Source: a bacterium (GTDB taxonomy: Bacteria > UBP13 > UBA5359). Taken from it: 10,462 bases of DNA. The first letter of the stretch is position 1; every line of letters starts with the position of its first letter. The notes beneath the pieces were generated by a model. It saw only the letters and a list, made by a program, of their open reading frames with translations. It ran no database searches and was not told where the DNA came from. The stretch is from NCBI GenBank assembly GCA_028699365.1, contig JAQVUQ010000060.1, forward strand, positions 1-10,462, written 5' to 3'. A program made the translations under genes and the position numbers. This document shows positions 1 through 6,214 of this stretch, in pieces.

Positions 1-474
1 GCCGTCCGTCTCAACGACATGTGGGGATTTGCCGAAAGCCAGGAGACCACCTGCGTTTCTCCCGCCTGTTTTGCGGAGTTTATTTTTCCTTACCAGCTTA
101 AGATACTTGAGAGATTCGGCTTGAACTGCTATGGATGCTGCGAACCGCTTGAAAGAAGATGGGATAACATAAGCCGGATTCCCCGTCTGCGCAGAGTGTC
201 CGTATCACCCTGGTCGGACAGGGAGGCAATGGCTGAAAAACTGGGGGGCGACTATATCTACTCCATGAAGCCCAACCCGGCCGACCTGGCGACACGCGAG
301 GTCGATTGGGACCGGGTGCGCAGGCAGTTGCGTGACGATGTCAGGAAGGCGCAAGGGTGTAAACTGGAGATCGTCATGAAGGATAATCATACGCTGGGCG
401 GCAATCCGTCTAATGTCGTCCAATGGTGCAGGATGGCCGGAGAGGTAACGGAAGATATGAATTTTGCCCAGTAA
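1..474 (+). CDS. C-terminal part of a uroporphyrinogen decarboxylase-like / corrinoid methyltransferase-like protein (5' end outside window)
   Basis: The frame is open from base 1 to TAA at 472-474, giving 157 residues; the in-frame ATG at 19 is probably internal because coding continues upstream of it (AVRLND before the Met). The segment 'WGFAESQET' with 'FIFPYQLKILERFGLNCYG', then 'RVSVSPWSDREAMAEKLG' and 'YSMKPNPADLA', resembles the C-terminal half of URO-D superfamily proteins common in carbohydrate-degrading bacteria of the PVC/Armatimonadota kind. Members of this superfamily decarboxylate uroporphyrinogen or move methyl groups between corrinoid proteins and thiols using a Zn site. The CYGCC cluster could supply metal ligands, which is an inference. 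True HemE is unlikely because none of its usual signature is visible. The superfamily assignment is from recalled family patterns; the substrate is unknown. It is separated from the regulator by about 74 bp and may end a different transcription unit. Confidence 0.62.
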   Translation, partial: AVRLNDMWGFAESQETTCVSPACFAEFIFPYQLKILERFGLNCYGCCEPLERRWDNISRIPRLRRVSVSPWSDREAMAEKLGGDYIYSMKPNPADLATREVDWDRVRRQLRDDVRKAQGCKLEIVMKDNHTLGGNPSNVVQWCRMAGEVTEDMNFAQ

Positions 475-517
475 GAAGGAATCCGGCGATATGTGTAGAA
501 ATAAGTAATTATGAAGT

Positions 518-533
518 TAGTATATATATACTA
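518..533. promoter_or_regulatory. Perfect 16-bp AT-rich palindrome, candidate operator of the downstream GntR/LacI-type regulator
   Basis: TAGTATATATATACTA is identical to its own reverse complement; the match stops at both flanks (T517 against T534). It lies 2 bp before the AAGGA ribosome binding sequence of the regulator gene, in the only sizeable gap in the window. GntR-family dimers bind short inverted repeats and often repress their own gene, so autoregulation is a reasonable inference. The (TA)5 core means that part of the symmetry could come from simple sequence. A TATACT hexamer at 527-532 resembles a -10 box, but no fitting -35 box is visible and the resulting start site would fall on the ribosome binding site. 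Confidence 0.45.
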
Positions 534-535
534 TT

Positions 536-542
536 AAGGATG
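536..542 (+). promoter_or_regulatory. Ribosome binding site that sets the regulator start at 549
   Basis: AAGGA at 536-540 sits 8 bases before ATG 549. The ATG at 540 is in the same frame but overlaps the Shine-Dalgarno sequence itself, so it has no room for its own site. This favours the start at 549 over 540 and over the far upstream in-frame ATG at 423. Confidence 0.6.
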
Positions 543-548
543 ATAAGT

Positions 549-1634
549 ATGCGCACGGATGAACCTAAATACCGCCTGATAAAGGACAAGATAGCTGAGA
601 GGATCAATTCCGGAGAGTTGCCGGTACACAGCAGGGTGCCTTCGGAGAGCGAACTCATAGCCGATTGCCATGTCAGCAGCATAACCGTCAGGGCGGCCAT
701 GAAAGACCTGTTGAGAGAAGGGCTTATATATAGAATCCGGGGCAAAGGTTCGTTCGTCGCGGAGAGAAAGATAGAGAGCAATGTCAGTGCCGACAGGATG
801 TGCGGGCTGGTCTTTGCAAATGAGGGGGATGTAAACAACGAGATTATCAGAACGCTGAGCGATCTGCTCTACAGTGACGAATACTATCCCATTACCTGCT
901 TTGACCAGGCAGAGCTTGAGGGTAGCAGCATAGTTAAGGGCTTGTCTGAAAAGGGAGTATCCAGATTTATAGTGGACGGAAAATCGCCTATGCTGGACAA
1001 GTATATCGAGCAGTTTCCCGAAAACGCCTCTCTGACCTTTATACATCGCTACGAGACCGACAGGGACTATATTCCCAATGCCAATTACGTTCTTTCCGAT
1101 TATCGTAAGGGCGGATATCTGGCTATGGAGCACCTCCTGGGCGCAGGATGCTCCGAAATTGCTGTAGTAAGCTGTCAGGTGCGATCTGAGATACACCCCC
1201 TTTTAGATACCTTTGAGGGCTGCCGTGAAGCTGCCGTCGATCAAGGAATCCAATTTGACCGGCATGTGCACTTTGTGGAGAACAATGATTGGGGAGGGCT
1301 TGAAGGAGCCCTGACAGACATGATCAAGGATAAAGGGGTGGACGGCATATTCGTAACTGCGGATTGCTATGCCGTATCGGCTTTTGGTGCCGCCGGCAGA
1401 TTAGGTCTGAAAATCCCTGAAGATTTGAAGATCATCGGCTATTTCGATACGGCGTGGGTAAATTCGTTTGCCGTGCCGCTGACTTCCGTTTCCATACGGG
1501 AAGCGGAATTGGCCGGAGCAGCCGCCGGACTGATGAAGACGGGCGCTCTCGGTAAGCGACTGAACATCGAGCCCGAATTGGTAGTAAGACAGAGCACCGT
1601 TGCCAGGGAGGTGGTGAAAAGCATGCCGGGTTAA
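549..1634 (+). CDS. GntR-family transcriptional regulator with LacI/periplasmic-binding-type sugar sensor (AraR-like architecture)
   Basis: The protein has 361 residues, which is normal for this architecture. Residues about 6-72 form a GntR winged helix-turn-helix: 'SRVPSESELIADCHVSS' leads into the recognition helix 'ITVRAAMKDLLREGLI' and the wing 'YRIRGKGSFV'. Residues about 80-355 match a LacI-type effector-binding fold, with 'GYLAMEHLLGAGCSEIAVVS', 'GVDGIFVTADCYAVSAFGAA', and 'LKIPEDLKIIGYFDT' followed by 'PLTSVSIREAELAGAAAGLM'. Regulators of this kind, such as AraR of Bacillus, are dimeric cytoplasmic repressors released from DNA by a sugar. The usual LacI-family 'GFDD' is replaced by 'GYFDT'. 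Its position directly before carbohydrate-related genes suggests that it controls them, and the palindrome before it suggests self-control. The ligand cannot be read from the sequence. Confidence 0.9.
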   Translation: MRTDEPKYRLIKDKIAERINSGELPVHSRVPSESELIADCHVSSITVRAAMKDLLREGLIYRIRGKGSFVAERKIESNVSADRMCGLVFANEGDVNNEIIRTLSDLLYSDEYYPITCFDQAELEGSSIVKGLSEKGVSRFIVDGKSPMLDKYIEQFPENASLTFIHRYETDRDYIPNANYVLSDYRKGGYLAMEHLLGAGCSEIAVVSCQVRSEIHPLLDTFEGCREAAVDQGIQFDRHVHFVENNDWGGLEGALTDMIKDKGVDGIFVTADCYAVSAFGAAGRLGLKIPEDLKIIGYFDTAWVNSFAVPLTSVSIREAELAGAAAGLMKTGALGKRLNIEPELVVRQSTVAREVVKSMPG

Positions 1635-1665
1635 GACGAGACGGATACAGGAGGCTCATTTAAAC

Positions 1666-1673
1666 AAAGGAGG
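1666..1673 (+). promoter_or_regulatory. Strong Shine-Dalgarno of the prepilin-like gene
   Basis: AAAGGAGG lies 10 bases before ATG 1684. ATGs also occur at 1674 and 1679 in the other two frames; only the 1684 frame gives the prepilin leader, so this start is secure. A second AGGAGG at 1649-1654 has no start codon at a usable distance. Confidence 0.7.
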
Positions 1674-1683
1674 ATGACATGTT

Positions 1684-2475
1684 ATGAAGAAGAAAGGTTT
1701 TACGCTCATAGAATTGCTCGTAGTTATAGCTATAATAGCGCTTTTGGCTGCTATATTGTTCCCGGTTTTTGGCAGAGCCCGGGAGAACGCCCGCAAGGCT
1801 ACCTGCCAAAGCAACCTCAAGCAATTAGGCCTGGCGTTCAATATGTACCTGCAGGACTGGGATGGGATGTACCCTCACCCGAAGTATTCCTACACGGTTA
1901 TATACGGCGGTTTTACTACTCCGGCAAGCGGCAGTTACTCCTTCGGCTGGGTATACAGGTTATACCCCTATGTGGGGCAGGGCCTTCCGGCAGCCGGCGA
2001 TTTGTCCTATGCCAACGTCAACAAGGCCTTTATCTGTCCGTCTGTTAAGCATACGGACAGCAATACCTACACACTGACGACTTATATGCTGGTATGCCGA
2101 AGCGGAACGCCGGCGGCAAAAGCATCGACCTGGGATGCCAATCCGTTGCAGGGGTTTGCCAATTTCGGCTATCCGGAACTGATAAGGTGCGAGAGCGATA
2201 TCCAGGATCCCGCCGGCTCAGCACTGCTGGTGGAATCCTTCGGCGACAGATCCGCCTATATCAACATAGACGCCGATAACTACGGTATGGGTAACCCGCA
2301 CCTGAACGGCACCAATATACTTTTTGCCGACGGACACGTGCTCTGGAAGATGTACGGCGGCACGGGGACCGGTACGCCGGCCGTCAGCTATCCCGATCTT
2401 GGCCTGACGCAGTTGAGTTATGATTACGGGCGGCATAAGGGAAGCACAGGTATGTGGACGTTGAAGAAAGATTAA
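1684..2475 (+). CDS. Type IV prepilin-like protein with H-X9-DG motif (pseudopilin)
   Basis: The 263-residue protein begins with a classic class III signal: a short basic leader MKKKG, predicted cleavage between G5 and F6, then '[20 protein letters not shown]' with the conserved Glu at mature position 5 and a long hydrophobic helix. Next comes 'ARKATC' and '[20 protein letters not shown]', typical of the DUF1559/H-X9-DG pseudopilin group. The named motif is near the C-terminus: H206, nine residues, then D216-G217 ('[12 protein letters not shown]'). Such proteins are processed by a prepilin peptidase and placed in the inner membrane or a pilus-like or type II secretion filament. No pilus assembly gene lies in the window, so the machinery must be elsewhere. 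The 16-bp gap to the next gene points to co-transcription with secreted carbohydrate-active proteins, with which this family is often found. The substrate or partner is unknown. Confidence 0.92.
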   Translation: MKKKGFTLIELLVVIAIIALLAAILFPVFGRARENARKATCQSNLKQLGLAFNMYLQDWDGMYPHPKYSYTVIYGGFTTPASGSYSFGWVYRLYPYVGQGLPAAGDLSYANVNKAFICPSVKHTDSNTYTLTTYMLVCRSGTPAAKASTWDANPLQGFANFGYPELIRCESDIQDPAGSALLVESFGDRSAYINIDADNYGMGNPHLNGTNILFADGHVLWKMYGGTGTGTPAVSYPDLGLTQLSYDYGRHKGSTGMWTLKKD

Positions 2476-2491
2476 GGAGAGGAGTTAAATC

Positions 2492-4015
2492 ATGATGCGT
2501 ATAAAAGCCGGATTGTTAACGGTTCTCAGTATATTAGCTATAACAGTAACGATAGGTATCCATAGTGCACAGGCTGTATCGGTGGTCGACAGCGGTACGT
2601 CCGACCCGGCCTCGCCGGTTACAGGACAGGAGTTTTACAGAACGGACAGCCATGCCGATCAGATATATGACGGCCAGTGGATCCGCCAGGATATGGAGAT
2701 ACGGAACGTCAAGGCTTTCGGCGCCAAAGGCGACGGCAGCACCGATGACCGGGCGGCCATACAGGCAGCCATAGATTCTCTTAACGTAGCCGGTGTTAAG
2801 GGGGGCATAATCTTCTTCCCCACCGGGCGGTATGTTATCGGCGACAGCCTGATCATACCAACTTCTATTTACGGTGTTATTTTTCAGGGTTCCGGCGCCT
2901 CTGAAAGTGATGGCGACGGCACTTTGCTGACCCTGGACAGCAGCAACTCCCTCTTTACGCAGTCCGGCATCACAACGCTTAAATTTATGCAATTCAAGGA
3001 TATGCGTCTGACCGATAAAACCACCAGCGGGGGGCATCTCATCGATATCTCCGTTAACGCCGCTGATATCGAAATAAGCAACGTTACCTTCTTTACCCGT
3101 AATCCCGCTTCCTCTTTCCTGCGTATAATCGGAGGCAATCCCTCCCATATCTATGTCTCCCATGTCAGGGGGCTTCAGGGTGCCTATCACAGCGTGCCGA
3201 TGATAGATATCGCCTCGGAACCAGGGTGCAACATCTTCGGCATCGTGCTGGAGAATATGATGCTTAACGCCAATGCCACCGATACGGCGCCGATGATCTC
3301 GCTGGATAATCTGTCCGGCGGCAATATGGCCGCGTGCGTGACTTTCCGCAACCTCACCCTTGAGGCGCCCGGCGGCGGCGGCATAAGGGTTAAATCCATT
3401 ACCAACCTGCTTTTCGAAAACATACATGCGGCGGACCTCAAACCCTATGTTCCGGTCAATCCAATTATCGATATCCAGAGAGGAACTGTAGACGGAAGCC
3501 CTTACGTCAGAGACGCCGTTATGCTTAACTGCGCCATAACGGAAGGCACAAGCTCATATCCCGATGTCCGCTTTACCAGCGCCTCGTCCAACGGAGGACT
3601 GGTGCTGATAGGCTGCCGGACAGGTTATCTGGATGCACAGGGCAATCCTCCCATCGCCATCGGCTGCGCCGATATGCCTAATCTCGTAGGCAGTACCCTG
3701 CCTTTGTGGCTGGATACCGGCGGTCGCCTCAGGGGAGTGCGAGGCATATCCGCCACAAACACCGCATGCAGGAATATGCGGGGCAGTGTGACTATTACCA
3801 GCACCAATGCCAGCGGCGCGGTCGCCTTCCCGTTAGCAGAGGCGGATACCAACTATTATGTGACTGCTTCCGTAGCCGGCGTTACCGGGACTCCGGCGAC
3901 AGGTGCTACCAGGGCATATGTAACCGGTAAAAGCACCACCGGCTTTACCGTCAACCTGGAAACGGCGCCGGGAGCGGGAAATTCGGTCAGGGTGGAATGG
4001 CACGTTATAAGATAG
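2492..4015 (+). CDS. Secreted right-handed beta-helix protein with Pectate_lyase_3-type domain and tail-fibre-like C-terminal domain
   Basis: The 507-residue protein starts with a Sec signal peptide (residues 1-28, ending in 'HSAQA'), so it is exported. Residues about 35-66 ('SDPASPVTGQEFYRT', then 'QIYDGQWI') resemble a linker seen in phage tail proteins. From about residue 70, 'VKAFGAKGDGSTDDRAAIQA' followed by 'GGIIFFPTGRYVI' is the hallmark of the Pectate_lyase_3 / rhamnogalacturonase-epimerase-like family, leading into a parallel beta-helix to about residue 420. Residues about 432-507 form a separate beta-rich module ('NYYVTASVAGVTG', 'TTGFTVNLETAPGAG', ending 'VEWHVIR'). Canonical GH28 motifs (NTD, DD, GHG, RIK) are not evident, so an active hydrolase cannot be claimed; lyase, epimerase or glycan-binding roles remain possible. 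Translation starts at ATG 2492 or 2495, after GGAG at 2481-2484. Confidence 0.85.
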   Translation: MMRIKAGLLTVLSILAITVTIGIHSAQAVSVVDSGTSDPASPVTGQEFYRTDSHADQIYDGQWIRQDMEIRNVKAFGAKGDGSTDDRAAIQAAIDSLNVAGVKGGIIFFPTGRYVIGDSLIIPTSIYGVIFQGSGASESDGDGTLLTLDSSNSLFTQSGITTLKFMQFKDMRLTDKTTSGGHLIDISVNAADIEISNVTFFTRNPASSFLRIIGGNPSHIYVSHVRGLQGAYHSVPMIDIASEPGCNIFGIVLENMMLNANATDTAPMISLDNLSGGNMAACVTFRNLTLEAPGGGGIRVKSITNLLFENIHAADLKPYVPVNPIIDIQRGTVDGSPYVRDAVMLNCAITEGTSSYPDVRFTSASSNGGLVLIGCRTGYLDAQGNPPIAIGCADMPNLVGSTLPLWLDTGGRLRGVRGISATNTACRNMRGSVTITSTNASGAVAFPLAEADTNYYVTASVAGVTGTPATGATRAYVTGKSTTGFTVNLETAPGAGNSVRVEWHVIR

Positions 4016-4054
4016 CGAGGGTCTGATGAGTAAGTTTAGTGAATATGGTTCACC

Positions 4055-4066
4055 GGGAGGGGAGAG
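4055..4066 (+). promoter_or_regulatory. Purine-rich ribosome binding site favouring start 4068 of the glycoside hydrolase
   Basis: GGGAGGGGAGAG lies immediately before ATG 4068, with GGAGG at a 7-base spacing. The longer in-frame ATG at 4026 has only a weak GCGAGG (4015-4020) before it. The 14 extra residues from 4026 (M-S-K-F-S-E-Y onward) have no family-like content, while the protein from 4068 opens directly with the first barrel strand. Confidence 0.6.
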
Positions 4067-4067
4067 T

Positions 4068-6191
4068 ATGGAGTTCGGTTTCAATTACCTGCCTTCGGTA
4101 GGTCTGGTGGAAGACTTCTCTCCTTACTGGATAGAGAATAAATGGACGGCAGAGCAGGTGGAGACGGATATGCTGATCATGCGCAGTCTGGGGGCGCGCT
4201 GGGTCAGGTTCCATATCATGCCTGTAGACTACCGTCAGGATGGACACTCCGGCGTTTCCCCGGATGCGTATCCCGGGCTCATCCGGGCCGGCATTGAAAA
4301 GGCGCGCCGGGCGGGGCTTTCTATCCATCTGGACCTGCATAGCGATGATTTTGCCGCTCTTGACATCGACCTGGTAATGAAGCGGGCCGAGGAATTCGGC
4401 CCGCAGGTCGATGTGCTGCAGATAATCAATGAATGCTACGCTTTGTGGAACGATGAGAAGAACCTGGCCAGGATGGACGAGATATTCCGCCTGCTCAGCC
4501 AGGGCGGCTACTGCCGCAACCTCTGCTTCGACCTTATGCCGGAGCAGGTGGAAACGGCCAGACGGCGATTTCCCGTTCTGTATGAAAATCTGAGTCTGCT
4601 GCCTATACACGCTTACTGTCCGCATCACAGTTGGGATATCGCTGACGTGGACCGCCTGATCGACGATTATATCCCCCGTTACGCTGTCTTCGGCAAGCCG
4701 CTGGCCATTACGGAAACCAATATCAGCGGCGGACTGCGAGGCGGTGCCTTTGCCTCGGATGAGTCCAAGACGGCGGCCTGGCGCAGATTTATGGACAGGC
4801 TGGCAGCGGAGACGGAAGTCAAGGCTGTTTTTCATCACTGCTTCCGGAACAAGATGTCCTGGCGGGAGTACGGGCACTCCCAGTGCGGCGTTCTGCACTG
4901 CTGCGGTTATCCCAAGACAGTGGAGGCTGTCCTTTACAGGGAAAGCGCCTTGAAATATCTGCCGGCGGACGATCCCTTGAAATCGGTACAGGCCGAGGTG
5001 GACTTGAGCGACGGTGAAGACACTTCCGGTCATTGTGTTACAGCCGGACTGACAAACCTTACCGACGTGGTGCAGTCGGGCAGTTATCGTCTGCTGGTAA
5101 ACGGCTCGGCTCTGGAAACCGGTGTTTCCCGGGTGGGTTTGAAAGCGTTTGAAACGTTGCGCATAGATAGTATCCCGGGTATAGAGCAGCGGTTGAAACC
5201 CGGCGTCAACCATGTCATTCTCCTTTGGGAAGGGGACGGCAGCCGTGTCGGGTCCGTTCGACGGTCCGTCGTTTCCTGGACCTCGAGCATTATTCCCATG
5301 CCGGTTGTCGTTGACGGCGGGCCTGAGAGGCTGCCCGGCGTCCAATATCTGGCCGACTATAAAGCGATAGCCGGGTTCCTGAACGATTATGCTTCCAGGG
5401 CGGATATCCACGTCACCAACGCGGCATGGTTCGATACCGAACTGGCTTTTCGCCTGCAGAACGTTATCCAGGGCCTGACAGGCGGTGCTCCGTCTATCAG
5501 GCCCATGCTGCTGCCGTGCGATAAAAGAAGTGATGCCGCCATCATAATCGCTCAGTCCCGGAACAACTACCTGGCGCAGTTATTGGAGAATAGTATCCCT
5601 TCCGATTACAGGACTTCAGTCAAGCGACAGGGAATCGTCGCCCTGCTGGACTATCCATTTACCGGGAAGGAGTTGCTGGTCGGTGAGTGGAATCCGTCCA
5701 GAGTGCTCTACTGCGGCGCTTATGATGATGACGCTCTCAAAGCCGTTGTTTACGATCTTATCCGAAGAATCTGGCCGGTAGAGGTGCCGGTATCCTTGCT
5801 GGATTATGCGGACCTGGTGCATTTGGCCGGTTCGGGCGAGAGAAGACTGCGCATGAGAGTGGTGCCCGGCCGCTACCGCCTGGTTGTTAAGGCGGGGAGC
5901 GTTAATGGCTCCGGCGGCTATGAGACGGTTGTCAGAGTGCCCGCGTGTTCGTTTGAAGGGGTTATCGATCATGAAATCGGGAGAAGCCTGGTATCGGAGA
6001 TAAACGTGGCTGAAGAAAATCTGGAGATCGCCGTTCAATCCGGTGCACACCCTTTCTCCATATCCACGCTGGAGCTGCACGATATCGTGTTCGGAGTCAG
6101 CGACAGGCGCTATTACTTTAATCGGAGGAGAAATTTGGATCTTGATTATCAGGGGTTCAGGTGGATAGCGGAAGACTTTTCCGAGGGCTGA
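4068..6191 (+). CDS. Clan GH-A-like (beta/alpha)8-barrel glycoside hydrolase with additional C-terminal domains
   Basis: With the start at 4068 the protein has 707 residues; ATG 4026 would add 14. Residues about 1-300 form a TIM barrel of the GH-A type (GH5/GH2-like): 'MEFGFNYLPS' as strand 1, 'LGARWVRFHIMPVDY', 'LSIHLDLHSDDF', 'VDVLQIINECYALW' with the strand-4 Asn-Glu pair (E122 as likely acid/base), 'LLPIHAYCPHHSWD', 'PLAITETNISGG' with E216 as likely nucleophile, and a closing 'YGHSQCGVLHCCGYPKTVEA'. The 94-residue Glu-Glu spacing fits a retaining GH-A enzyme. A beta-rich linker (about 310-420), an alpha/beta segment (about 425-570) and a C-terminal beta-sandwich-like region (about 585-690) follow; I cannot assign these to a family. 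No signal peptide is visible, unlike the two flanking secreted proteins, so it may act in the cytoplasm on imported oligosaccharides. The gap to the previous gene is 52 bp and to the next 23 bp, consistent with one operon. Substrate not determinable. Confidence 0.78.
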   Translation: MEFGFNYLPSVGLVEDFSPYWIENKWTAEQVETDMLIMRSLGARWVRFHIMPVDYRQDGHSGVSPDAYPGLIRAGIEKARRAGLSIHLDLHSDDFAALDIDLVMKRAEEFGPQVDVLQIINECYALWNDEKNLARMDEIFRLLSQGGYCRNLCFDLMPEQVETARRRFPVLYENLSLLPIHAYCPHHSWDIADVDRLIDDYIPRYAVFGKPLAITETNISGGLRGGAFASDESKTAAWRRFMDRLAAETEVKAVFHHCFRNKMSWREYGHSQCGVLHCCGYPKTVEAVLYRESALKYLPADDPLKSVQAEVDLSDGEDTSGHCVTAGLTNLTDVVQSGSYRLLVNGSALETGVSRVGLKAFETLRIDSIPGIEQRLKPGVNHVILLWEGDGSRVGSVRRSVVSWTSSIIPMPVVVDGGPERLPGVQYLADYKAIAGFLNDYASRADIHVTNAAWFDTELAFRLQNVIQGLTGGAPSIRPMLLPCDKRSDAAIIIAQSRNNYLAQLLENSIPSDYRTSVKRQGIVALLDYPFTGKELLVGEWNPSRVLYCGAYDDDALKAVVYDLIRRIWPVEVPVSLLDYADLVHLAGSGERRLRMRVVPGRYRLVVKAGSVNGSGGYETVVRVPACSFEGVIDHEIGRSLVSEINVAEENLEIAVQSGAHPFSISTLELHDIVFGVSDRRYYFNRRRNLDLDYQGFRWIAEDFSEG

Positions 6192-6214
6192 ATAAGACAG
6201 GAGGAATTTTCGAC

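Noticed and set aside
504-532. sigma70-type promoter with -10 TATACT at 527-532
   Set aside because: No acceptable -35 at the right distance, and the implied start site would lie on the ribosome binding site; the symmetry is better explained as an operator or simple sequence.
423-548. Upstream in-frame extension of the regulator to ATG 423
   Set aside because: It would overlap the end of the preceding gene by 52 bp, run through the AT-rich palindrome and add residues unlike any GntR protein; a proper ribosome binding site serves ATG 549.
475-548. Rho-independent terminator after the first gene
   Set aside because: No GC-rich hairpin followed by a T-run is present; the palindrome is almost entirely A/T and is followed by purines.
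1674-2048. 124-codon + strand frame starting at ATG 1674, overlapping the prepilin gene
   Set aside because: It is out of frame with the textbook prepilin leader and its translation shows no recognisable features.
2534-3427. 297-codon - strand open frame
   Set aside because: Opposite the beta-helix protein; no family resemblance.
4050-5411. Long open frame on the - strand opposite the glycoside hydrolase
   Set aside because: The + strand carries a coherent barrel enzyme with catalytic motifs and a ribosome binding site; the - strand frame has no recognisable domain and is a by-product of codon bias.
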